Origin: Odontesthes bonariensis
Lineage: Eukaryota; Chordata; Actinopteri; Atheriniformes; Atherinopsidae
Length of the DNA: 64,000 nucleotides
Direction: 5' to 3'
Assembly: GCF_027942865.1 (NCBI RefSeq)
Contig: NC_134515.1
Location: 18,870,227 to 18,934,226 of the forward strand
A program made the position numbers and the translations under genes. Numbering within the stretch: position 1 is the first letter of the stretch; each line of letters begins with the position of its first letter. The notes beneath the pieces are model-generated. The model searched no databases. It had not been told where the DNA came from and was given only the letters and a program-made list of their open reading frames with translations. Below, one piece after another: positions 43,713 through 55,460 of the stretch.

Positions 43713-46700
43713 TCAGTACAGGTTGTCCTTGGCGGTGGAGGTGTGTGTGGTGGTGGAGTCGTCAGGCAGGGAGCCCCGCCTGCCAAGTCGTGACCGACAG
43801 TGTAGCAGGTTTTGAAGTTCTCTGGACACGCTGCTGGAGAAAGCCGTGTAGATCCACGGGTTAGTGCAGGAGTTCAGGCTGGCCAGAAGCATCAGGATAG
43901 TGAAGGCCACTCCTGCAGAGGACACACAGACATCAAGAGATGAATGCAAGAAAAATATTTGTGAAAATATTACTTTCCACGTAAAGAGAGAAGCTGAGGA
44001 CAAGGTGAGGACAGATCACAGTTTACGGCTCATTGTTTTCTCTCAGGAAACAAACATGAATATGTACAACTATTTAGTTTGGATATAAAGCATTCATAGT
44101 TATTGTTTTTCACTTGATTTCCTTTCGAAAGCGCAACAGCACTATAAATATCCCAGAGGGACAAAACCTTACATTCTTCCTTTTTCATTTTGTTTTACTT
44201 CTATTAATAAGTCTTCTTTGTAATAAGTTTATTTCACTGCACCCAATAGAGGACGGTAGATAACAAAAAGATTATTTTAAACAAAAGCTGATATAAATCA
44301 GCTTAGTGTGTGTGTGTTTATATGAGGAGCTGGTTGCCAGTTGGTTGCTTTGTATATGCATGCGCTCTTGTCTTGTGCGTACAAGTTTGCACGTCTTGTC
44401 CTGTGTGTCCACTTGTGATTTTGAACAATGCGTTCAGGCTGCTGGCACAAATCAGTGAAGATGAAATGTCAACATCCGACTGCATTGCAAAATCAACGAG
44501 GGAAATAAACAGGTTATTTGCTGTTCTCTAGTGTCTGTTTTTCGCTTCACATAAGACGACACCCACTCAGTACGTACCGTCAACCACAACTTAAGGCAAC
44601 ACTAGTCGTCTTTGGTTGCCTCATCAGCGGCTGCCAGTAAAGACATGGACAGATGCTAGTTGTGTGCCAAAATGTACAGAGGCCAGAGAGATGTGATCCA
44701 GAGGTTCCTGGTTGTAGGTCAAAATAAACATTGTTTTTGACCTTGTATTTCACTCACTGTTACCACATCTGAGCTGGAGCTTGTTCTTGGAATAATGGAT
44801 GGTTCTTGGAATGATGCTTGGAGTAATGAGGGATCCTTTCTCACTACGATGGACAACAACACTGATCAGGGCTTGCTGTTGTAAACCAAGCCTAAACACT
44901 TAGCTTTTGCCTTCCAGCACTGCAAAATAGGTTAGGTTTGCCCATCCGAGGCAATTAAAGGGATTAACTGGGCTAAGGAGACTCAATCCATCTAGGAAAA
45001 ACAACATCAGTGATTCACTTGAAATTCCGATGACACCGATGTTTGTGGTTGTTTTTTTTTTGTTTGTTTGTTTTTTGCTTATTCAAGGTTGAATTGCATA
45101 CATAGGTGGATGTTGCATCAATACAGAGTATTCGTGACTGACCTTGGTCTGGAGGGTTGGGATCCCAGGCTGCCCACAACTGGACGATGAAGAAAGGCGA
45201 CCAGCAAATTGTATAGACCAACACTATGACCAGGGTCATTCTCACAGTCTTGGACATGGCTTTTGTAATGCTTGGAGGTGGAGTGGCAGGAGGTTGAGGG
45301 TGGGCATAATCAAGAGAGCAGCGTGGCGAGTTGTTGCGGGACTCATGGAAATCTGAGCTGTTCAGGGTTTGCTGCTGCCCTGGCGATGTTGTTGTTGTTG
45401 TTATGTGTCCCCCATGGCAGTTACTATACTGAATAGCAGAAGGTACATAGTCGTAACACTCTCCAACTTGGCTGTTATGTATGTTATTGTGTGGGCTGTT
45501 ATTTGCACCCTTTAAGAGCTGTCCTCTCCCATCCCTGCCCCCTCCCCTGGATGCCTGCCTCCCCCTCTCCCGGGCCCCCTCATCCTCCTTCTTAAAGCTG
45601 TGGAAACGAAAGAGGACTTCACTTTTCTTCAGCTCAGCCATCACCATCCTCTCTGACTTCAGGTAGATGTTGTTGTGAATCTCGCGGAAGATTCGTATCT
45701 GAAAGATAAAGATATAAAGATAGTTTTAGGGCAGTTTAATGTGGTGACATTTCTATCTCTCACAGGTTAGTTTTATGACTCACACAAGCCAATTTCGGAT
45801 CCTCGTCTGTGTGGCAGATAATTCAGTTTAACACTGACAAGAAATTTCTGACAAAAGGCAGCATGAACTGGCCTTAACCCTCAGCCATAAACCAGTGTCA
45901 GACACTTTTATGGAACATTACTAAACACTTTATCCTGCTACGGCCCAGATAAGCCACCATAAAATTTTATTGCTGAAAAATGTTTTGTGAGGCTCTCTTG
46001 ACCCAGTACATGAGTCCTTTAAATCTGTGATTCACGCTTTTTGCTATTGTTTCTTTTTCCTGTCTGTTTCTGGCAGCTTTATCTATTTTTTTTCTTTTAA
46101 AATAAAAAAATAAAAAACTTTATATACATTTTAAAAAAGTACTACTGTCTAATACACAATTCCAGTCCGTGTAGCAATACAATACATTGGATAGAATCAG
46201 TGGAGTCTGTTGAAACTGTTACATTTACTTCATACAGGACATTTTCAATCTTTGTTCCACTCTCATGAAAAATGTCAAAATATGCTTCTCTATCTGAAAT
46301 GTGATATTAAAAGTAGGGGTCACAGATTCTTAGTTTGGCTGAGATCTGGTACATTCCTCCTCCTGGCAGGAGGTTTACAGAGTGGGCAGCCATCTCAGCA
46401 GTGGACCTCCAAGTGCTGTGTTAATTAGGAGAAATAGCTGGACCCTGAAAATATCTTTCCCTAAATAGAGCAGGACACATGGGAAGCAGCCCAGAATGCC
46501 TGTCTACCATGGGATACGGCATAACACCAACTGCAGTGCCCCATGGGTTACTGAACAATAGCTGCCAAATGCACCCTGCATTTCATTCATGCCATTCGCG
46601 TCATTATTGGATAAAGTTGCCATGAGATGTAATGCTGTTATCAGTAGACTTAGAGAAACTGCCAGTACAACCAGTATTACCTGGCAGATGGTAATGATCA

Positions 46701-48471
46701 GGGCGGGCAGCAGGAACACAGCCACAGTCATCCAGGTGACATAGGCCTTCAGCCCCCATGGCTCAGCAAAGTGACCCCAGCACTCGAACACTCCAGGAGC
46801 CACTTCTGAGCGAGAAAAGATGAACACCTGAAAGACACAAGACAAACTGGTGATCAACACACCCACAGACATAGCATAAGGTAAATGAGCCTCACCTGAG
46901 CTGTGGTGACGTCATCAAGCTAAAAATAGAACAACATCTTGAGCTCTGCTGTAGAAATCAGGGTGTGAACACCTGCTCAGTTCCTATTTCACGGTGTGTT
47001 TTTATTTGTGCGTGTGTTTGTGTTTTGTGTATGAAAGGTTTTGTTTGTGTTCACTACTCCTCACCTGTGGTATGCTAAGGACTAATGCCAAGCCCCAGGC
47101 CACCATGACAGGGGTGTTCCAGCGGGACATTGCCCCAACACGGTAGGCCTGCAAAGGGCAGCAGATGGCATGGTGTCGGTCGACTGTCATGGCAACTATC
47201 ATATAAGAGGAGGCAAACATTCCCACAATCTGTAAATACTTGATGGATCGGCAGAGCAAGTCAGGCCCCTGAAACCTCTCCGTTATGTCCCATACTAGCT
47301 GAGGAAGAACCTGGACACAGATTAAAAAAACACACAATCAGTAAAAGTTGCTTTTCACACAATGGAGAATATATCTATTTTTTTTTACTATATCTTACAG
47401 AAATGCAGAGAAGAAATATTGAAGGATGAATCTAGTGATATTCAGTATTGCCTTTGTTACCTGTGTCTGGTATAGCTTATTTCTCTGTGTTATAGACTCA
47501 TATTGTTATTTTGAAATTCTCATTTAGAAATTGTATGATTTAACACAACACAGTACAGTTGATTAACATTTGAACTGCTTTATAAGAATAACCTTTAAAT
47601 GGCACAACAAATTTCAGGCGGTAGACAATAAAAATGTCAAGAGTCACAAGTCATCTCATCCCAGTTAAGTTAAAGAGGGATCTGGAATAAACATAGTCTT
47701 CATCATGATTGTCATAACTGACCATGACATCTATGTTCATACTGTCTGTGCATGAATCATTACTATTGTAAACGTAAAACTGGTTCACATTCAATTTTTC
47801 CGAAACAAGGGCAGTTATCACAGTAGACCCCTTGACCTAAAAGCCTTCTTCTGCGCAAATGTGGAGTTTTTTTTCCCGTCCACTGTTAGAGTTTTTCTTG
47901 GCTGTCAGTGAGTGATTTCCAAAATGCATAAATAGAAATAGAAAGAAAAAATACTACCTTTTAGAATGTAACAATGTTCTAGTGTGTCGCCCAACTTAAA
48001 AAATGCGACTTTCAATGTCTGATTTAAATGTTTTGTCAAATGTTGCCATATCTTTTGCCCTAATACTGCTTTAAGCAATATCAGTGAACTGACCTGAAAG
48101 AGAGCTACCACCAGGTCAGCCACACACAGGTTGACCATGAACAGGTGCATGGGCGCATTGTGCTTCTTTCTCCTCAACAGCACCCACAACACAAAGCTGT
48201 TCCCCAGCGTGGTAAGAGCCAGCACCATCCCGAGAACTGCAATCTCAGCCCGGGCCAGACCCAGATCCCTCACCCGGGGCTGGGGTAGGGTGTTAGGTGT
48301 AGAGTTGGAGCCGTTCTCAGGTAAGAGCCCGAACAGGGACCCCCCATTGTGAGAAGTGTTGAATGAGTTCAGTTCAGACACAAACAAAGAGGAGAAATTG
48401 TTTCTTCCTGTGAAGCTCAGGGAAGAGAGCTCTAACCCATCCCAGTCTGTTTCCGCGCTGATGCTTTCCAT
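43713..48471 (-). CDS. avpr2: V2-type arginine vasotocin/vasopressin receptor, 5-exon gene
   Basis: A rhodopsin-class GPCR for vasotocin/vasopressin; family V2 receptors usually raise cAMP through Gs. Exons in transcription order: 48471-48094, 47310-47065, 46827-46681, 45698-45143 and 43912-43713. The sum is 1527 nt, giving 508 aa (human V2 371). The N-terminus has four N-glycosylation sequons (N25, N38, N53, N56). The [17 protein letters not shown] (170-172), [28 protein letters not shown] and [13 protein letters not shown] blocks are V2-like. The tail has a Ser/Thr cluster ([13 protein letters not shown]), a likely arrestin site. The third intracellular loop is about 149 residues (258-406), rich in Gly, Arg, Asn and Thr. 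A CTTTCAG/GA acceptor lies 2 bases before this ATG, suggesting an upstream non-coding exon; an in-frame ATG at 48510 would otherwise add 13 residues. The teleost V2 paralogue cannot be decided here. Confidence 0.93.
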
Positions 48472-50419
48472 TCCTGAAAGACACAAATTATTGTTGGAAA
48501 ATCCAAACAACGCCCAATGCAGTATGGCAAGCAGTAATCAAATGGGTGCACAGTCATACCACTGCATATGCTCAGATTTTGCTATGCACATGCTTCATTT
48601 TTCAATTTTTCATTAACAAGCACTTTACTTGTTTGACTTTAACACAGCATCAGTATCTTCCTCGACCTCATTATTAAATTCCCCCCAACTGAATCTATTT
48701 TTGTCAGCTGAGTAATTTTGGACTTAATGTTTTCACTCATTGTGCTGATGAGAATACAAAACCCTTGGGCCTTTTTATAAAAATAAATTTTGGTACAAGG
48801 TTTGATCACAGGAAATGTGTCATTAGAGCATCAGTAGCAGTTTCACATAGCCCTACAAATAGATTCTCTTGAGTAAGTTGATCAAATTTGATTAAAAGTA
48901 ATGAAGGGCACTGTACCAATCATGCTGCATGTTGTTGTGCTTTGGTGCTCTCTCCAAATTTTTAATAACTCTTCAGCCTGTCTGTTTGTTCATCTCTCGA
49001 AGCTTCCCATTCTTTTCTGACGCATTTTTAGCCTGGTTTATTTTCTTTTTCAAACTTTCTCAAGGTTGAATTGACAGCTCTCCACTCTATCCCACCAATC
49101 TCCTTCGTTCACCTCTGCACTCATAATCGCTCTCATCCCATGCTTAACCCTCTACGTTCCATGTTCTCGCAGTTTTCTCTCATGCATCCCAGCCTTCTTT
49201 TTCTCTTCCTCATGTCACACTCGCTCTCCATCTCAATAAACTGTACGTTTATTTTCCTTGCCTCTAAATAAATGCCTCAAAAATACAGAGAGTTGATTGG
49301 AATGAGACGACAATTTGAGAAACAGAGTCATGGGTTGCTGGGGGCAGTCTTGGTCAAATAAACTGCATGCAGAATATAGTCTGTGAGGAAAAATGCAGTG
49401 CGATGAAAGAAGAGTGAGAGGCAGCGGAAATAAACATCCCATAAAAGGAAAAAGAATACATCTTGTAATGTAGGATTATGAAATAAAGAATAAGGAGGTG
49501 AACAAATATAGCTCCAAAGATGGCTATGTGCCATTATTTATCAAGAATAGTGAGTTGATTGACACTATACAAAGGTATCATTTTGACTCATGAGCAAGGA
49601 GTGGTTAGGTACGTGTTGCACGGAATATTTGCTTGGAAATTTTCCACATCTAAAAATAGGAATGAAAGTATAGTGATAATAAAGAGCAATCAAGTGTGAC
49701 TAATAAGCCATCATGAGGCTGTTGTCACTAGTACGTCTAGACCTAATGACCAATTTGCAAGTGCTGGTGCACTCACTGATGGGTGCATGAGATAACACGG
49801 TGGATAATAAATTCAAGCTTTACGTAATGGATTTGCCAGAGGAATGTATGCAGATGAATGCACGACAGACCAGGCCAGCTGGTCATCTCCACTGAGTACG
49901 GATGTGGAGATATGGGTGAAAGGATATGTGCAAAACCATTTCTCAGAGCACAGCTTTTGTCTCTCCACCCATGCCAGGTTTTGAGAATGTTTCTCAAAAA
50001 TTTGGCATCATCCAGAAGTCATTTGGATCAAAGGCTGTAATATTCCTTCTTATCATCTGCTCATTACTTTTCTTTAATTAGGGGGTTTGGACGGCAAAGC
50101 CTTTTTTTCAACGAGAAAATCTCCCAGCATTGTCTTTGTCGGATCTAAGGTGCCTTGTGCCCTTCTCTGTAATTATAGCATAATTCATGAGAGGATTTAT
50201 TAAAGCTGCTGTGGTCCTTCATAACTCCTAAATAATCTCATTATGTATATCTGCCCATGGGACTAACTCCTGATGTAAAACATTTTTTTTCCTATATGCC
50301 TCTGTGCAGATGAGGTATAATTGAGGCCTATAGACCTGAATCCAGTATTACAGTAATATCAAATTATGTCACCAAAATGTATTCAGTGAAGTGAGATGAA
50401 ATAATAAATTAGAGTCTAT

Positions 50420-50558
50420 TGATCTGTTGATACTGGCGGCCTGTCCAGGGTGTACCCCGCCTCTCGCCCGATCCCGCTGGGATAGGCTCCAGCCCCCCTG
50501 CGACCCGACCGATGGATTCAGCGGGTATAGAAGATGGATGGATGGGTGATCTGTTGAT
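50420..50558 (+). mobile_element. Very short LINE 3' end with 12-bp target duplication
   Basis: The insert 50432-50546 contains CTGGGATAGGCTCCAGC and ends in a (GATG)n tail, the hallmark of fish L2/Maui-type LINE or LINE-tailed SINE 3' ends. The flanks TGATCTGTTGAT at 50420-50431 and 50547-50558 are identical, so this is a clean target-primed insertion of only about 115 bases. The family name is from memory of the motif. Confidence 0.85.
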
Positions 50559-53500
50559 TTGAAATAGTTTGTGCGGCACATCCTCCTTTCTGGCAGATCT
50601 TTTGACCATCTAAGTGTTATTCTGAAAAATTCAGAATTATCTCTATTGTTACTGAACTCTCAAAGGACATTGTCTGTTTCTCTAAATGCTCCAGCCTCAT
50701 TAGCCTTGCTTGTGCACCCAGACATCCAATAGATTATCTTTAAATTGCTTAGTGGCTACTGTACAGGAGACCCATGCACTGCTCAAAACTTCTGGTCCTT
50801 GTATCCCATATCTGAGGAGGAATCTCCTTAAACTGACGCTACATTCAGAAGGAACATCGTGTCTGCAGGACTGTGCCGGATACTGTTTAATGTATTCTAA
50901 GCACATCCCATCAATCCCATCTGTCTGACTAGCTTAATGTAAAGAACAAATTATCCCATATCTGCTGGATAGACTGTAAACACTGCATTTAGGAATTTGT
51001 CCGCTACATTGCTTCCCCTCTTTATTTTAAAGCTTTCAGTCTGATTAATGATGGAGGCACCCTCTCCACCAGCCCCACATGCTTTCTTTTCCAGATGCAA
51101 ACTGGTGCGCAGCCATACATTTTCATGTCCTTTTCATTTCATACTGCTCTCCGCACACGGAGCTCAAACTCACAGGGCCTCAGGGATGAGAGATACAGGT
51201 GGTTGAAGTGCTTTAAAAATACCGCAGCCACCGGGCACTTGCTTCTTTCATAATCTCAGTCAACCTTTCGAGCTGCTTGCACATGTTTTGGCCATTCCCT
51301 TTGGAAACTACACCAAGTTCCAGATATGCCATTTTCAAACAAGAGTCCTTTAAACTCATCCTAAGTTAAGTACCAAATGTCTTAAAGAGGCGTGCTTTGG
51401 CACATTTGGTTGAAAAAAGTACTATCATTTTAAATCCTCAAAAAGGCGATGATGCATAGCTGGAAACTTAGTTGCTGTCCCAACTTTTTAAAAACTTGAT
51501 TCTAGTATTAAACTGAAAATCATCTTAGAAATCAAGATCAATCAACATTTGACTGCTGTCTTTAAACAAATTTCAAATAAAAAATTTGTTTTAATGATGC
51601 GCAAATGATTGTATTCTGTTCTTATTAACATTTTACGGAGTCAACATCTTCGGGAATGAGCGTGGTTCTTGACACTTTGTGTGAAATGAAAGGAAATGAT
51701 GGGTGTGAAGAATCACAGACTAAAATGTTCAAAATGCATTCGAAACAAGGAATCTGGTTAGTTGTGATGTATAAGGGAACTTGTGATAAACGTGCTCAGC
51801 CTTGCTAAATCTTTGCGGTAGTCTTTTAAGGGAAGATTTTTTTTTTCTAACTGACAACAAACAGGTGCTTACACACTTGGTGATGTATTCTGAACGCAAT
51901 CAAAGATCAGTCATTTTCCTGCCTGTCTTGATTGGGCTTCTCAGCCCCTTGATTTCACTTCTGTTGATCAGGTTTGAACCAGCCTGATCACTGAGGACAT
52001 CCCAATCCTCATTAGCAGCCCGGTGTAAACAAAAAGAGCATATTGCTAATACCCTCTCTATTCTTCTCTTCTTAGTCTTTTCGATTTTTTCCCCCTCATC
52101 ATTTTCCTCCATCTTTCACAGCCAATCAACCATTCCCTGTCATTAAGGATCAAAGTTGCAGAGGAAACTGCTTCTGATATGCTTATTAATATTTGTTTGA
52201 TTTCAAATATCAACCTCATTAATAGACTTTGGCAGCAGGAAACAGGATTAAAATAGTCTGGCCCAATCAGCATCCAAGATGACTCAGACTAAGCATACGA
52301 AACAAGCATACCACTGTGTGTAGCATATGCTGGTCGTCTTAATATGTACACACTGATCAATAGACTCTTACACGGTAAAGGCCCAGATGAGTCATTTGAA
52401 GCCACCGAAGCTGTTTGGCATTTCATCTCGATGATAAATAAATTATAATCCCACTTTTTGCTTTCAACCCCCATACATCAGTGGATTAGATCCCCACTGG
52501 CAAACAGACACATGTAGTAGAAACTCACCTTCTGAATGACTCACTTCAATGACATCTGGACACTATATATATTTACGCATTTCAGTTTGTACGGAGCAGC
52601 TGCTGTACTCGTTAAAAAATCTGATTCATATCTCTCTATTCCAAATGTATTCCCCTCTGTCAGTATGTGATTGTGATCACAAATTGCTGCTTATGTCTTG
52701 CCCAAACAACCCATTAGATATTAATAATAGGGGACCACACCTCACTGCACACTGATATAAAGTCATCACTTGCCGACATTGCAGCTGTGTTGTGCCTTGG
52801 TTCTGCTGCTTGAGTTTGTATTCACAAATATGGCAGTGAGTTTGTTTCCATGCTCACAGGAACTCACAGGGGCTGGTTTTAAATAAGGTCCAAGTCCTCT
52901 TGTCATTACTGATAAAGCCCGTTCGTAAGACCACTCACTGTTTTACTTGTTATGTATCATTAACTAGCACGCTACGAACAAGCCTGTGCCCTATAAAGCA
53001 ATACATGATGTAAAATTTAGGGCACTGCCCCTGCATCGTGGAAAGCTGGCTGCCGTGTTACTACTTCAACTGAAACACGCCTGGAGGTTTGCTGGTCAGG
53101 TCTGGACCACATGATGAAATGATTTCCTATTAGAAACCAGACTGAGCTGACTGTGACCATAACATAATGATGAGGATAATTTTTCTGGTGGAGGCAACAA
53201 TTACATAAGGGACTTTGTGCATATTTTAGATTGTGTTAGACAGAAGAAAAAGTCAATAATGACTGGAAAATCCCTTTTTGAACAAAGCCAGCCTGCTGCA
53301 CTTAGTCACTGCCAAATACTGGTTTGTTGATTCACCTGACAACCTCGAGAGATTTTCTTTAACAGCTTCATTTATATTGTATGTTTGGAAACTGACAAAC
53401 TGCTGTGTCATAAAACTACACAATTTAAGAGAGAAAATCCTGTGATTATTGCTTCAATGTCAAGGAAAATATTGCATTATAATGACCTGCTCTGTCATTT

Positions 53501-55413
53501 TAATCTTCCTCTAAAGTCGAGCAATAAATCAACGAGCTTTGATGATACAAACTTATGCGCACCACACACACTCATCCAACCAGCAATAACAAATCTTCTC
53601 TGTCATCTAAAGACCTTTGATTTTCCTTTCAAAACATGGGAAGGACACACACATATTTGTAAAGAAGCAGACACACAAAACCCCCACGCATGCACAGAAA
53701 ACAAGAGCATCCCAAGGTGAGGATATGCCTTTGTCACCTACCTTGTTGTCAGTGCATGGCAGGCTTACTCATGTGTGTGTTTTTCTCTTGCTCTGTTTTG
53801 CTGCAGGACAAAGAAGCATTAAGAGAGTCATCATTACAGTCCATTAATATTAAATGCAAGAGCAGATCACATTAACAACCTGACAGCTCCCTTAAGCTTT
53901 TCTTAATCTACGGAAAAACTTAGAGGTGCACATTCTTTGTGCGGCTCTGCCATAAAACGCTTCCAATCAAGATTAGTCACGTCCAATTAGAATACTGTGT
54001 CATAACAAAACATTTCAAATGTTAAGATTAGAAATGAAAGTTGTGCATACAACCTGCAACTAAATAGTGTTATTTTATCACAAACTAAAGGTCTGTTATA
54101 TGATAAATCAGCAGACTGTAATGTTTCAGTATTTGAAGTAAAATATGCAGGTAAAGACTAAATATTAATGTAGCTGAGCCTGTTACTAATCAACATTTAA
54201 CGTTTTAAGAAACTGTAGTTTTACTTTTCAAAGTACAAAACTAACAAAAAGTTATTTTCAAATGATGCATATTGATGTATATTTAAAATATGCAATATAC
54301 AATCAAGAAGAAGATTTATATCTTGAGCATAACCTTTTTTTTAAAAAAAAAAGTCTTACAGGTTCACTGTCTAAGTAAAGTATGATGTTTCTTTTTTCTT
54401 CTTTGTAAATGTTATTATAAATTGAAACACAAACATTTTATTTAATTTGATCTTAAATCCAAATTAATTGTAAGGTTTAAGCAAAGTACCAATTTGAATA
54501 TCATAAGATTAATCATGTCAGTGTTGATGATAATAATTGTGGAAATGTATGAAAAGATTAAAACCATCAAAAACATTCAGATTTGCATTCAGAGCTTGAG
54601 CGCCATACTTTTCTCTCTTGCATACATAAACATATGGAGGGATGACCTAGATCGTTCAGTAAACAAATTTGTGCAAATACAATGTGAACAAGTTTCAGAC
54701 CGGTGGCCTACAAAGCATTTTTAGTCAATGCACTCACTGAAGAACCATGATTGGATGTTTTTACAAGGGTCGCAGTAAAGACATAAAATCCTAATAATTT
54801 TAAATATATCAGTGATGCTCATCAAACGTATTAATATTGGCAAAATACATTTTGTGTACTCACTTATGATTTACTTCAGTTTTGCAGTTGGAATACAACA
54901 AGCCAAAATTGCCCCAAAACATTCACATCGCTTCTGTCAATCCATGTTTTTCCATTGAAGGTATTATCAGCTGGCGAGTGAATGAATCTGTCAGGACAAA
55001 AAAAAAAAAAAAAAAAAAGCCCTGGTAACTCTTTTTTTGATCAGTGTCCCAAAGAAGTTCTGCAAGGTCTGTGTAAGTCCTTTATATTGGCCCTTCTGTG
55101 TTGTAGTTCACATCTGTTTATCAGAGTAATCCATTCAGTAGCCATGTGTGTCTCAGGTCCTTTCTCGGCCTCAATATGCTTTTGCAATGTGCTGTGCCTC
55201 CAACACCAGCAGCAGAAATGAATTTCAGCTCCGTCTGCTCCCCCCCTCCCTCTTCCCTCCTCAGCTATCTCCTCCTCCTGGGTCAACCAGCCTGTCCTCT
55301 AGGACTGAGGGTGGAGCCTGCTGCCAGGAGTGGAGAGAGGATGTTACACATATCTATGAAGTGTGTATGTGTACGTGTGTGAGAGAAACACACAGCGACA
55401 ACTGTGTCAATAC

Positions 55414-55460
55414 ATGTGCATGTGTTGCATGTGCATGTGTTTTGCATGTGCGTGTGCACA
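55414..55460. repeat. TG/GCATG-rich imperfect tandem repeat
   Basis: Several copies of a GCATGTG unit interrupted by TGT, giving a mostly alternating purine-pyrimidine tract that could adopt Z-DNA. No coding sense. Confidence 0.6.

Noticed and set aside
53385-53875. Overlapping short + frames
   Set aside because: No homology, no consistent splice structure and AT-rich composition; treated as random open frames.
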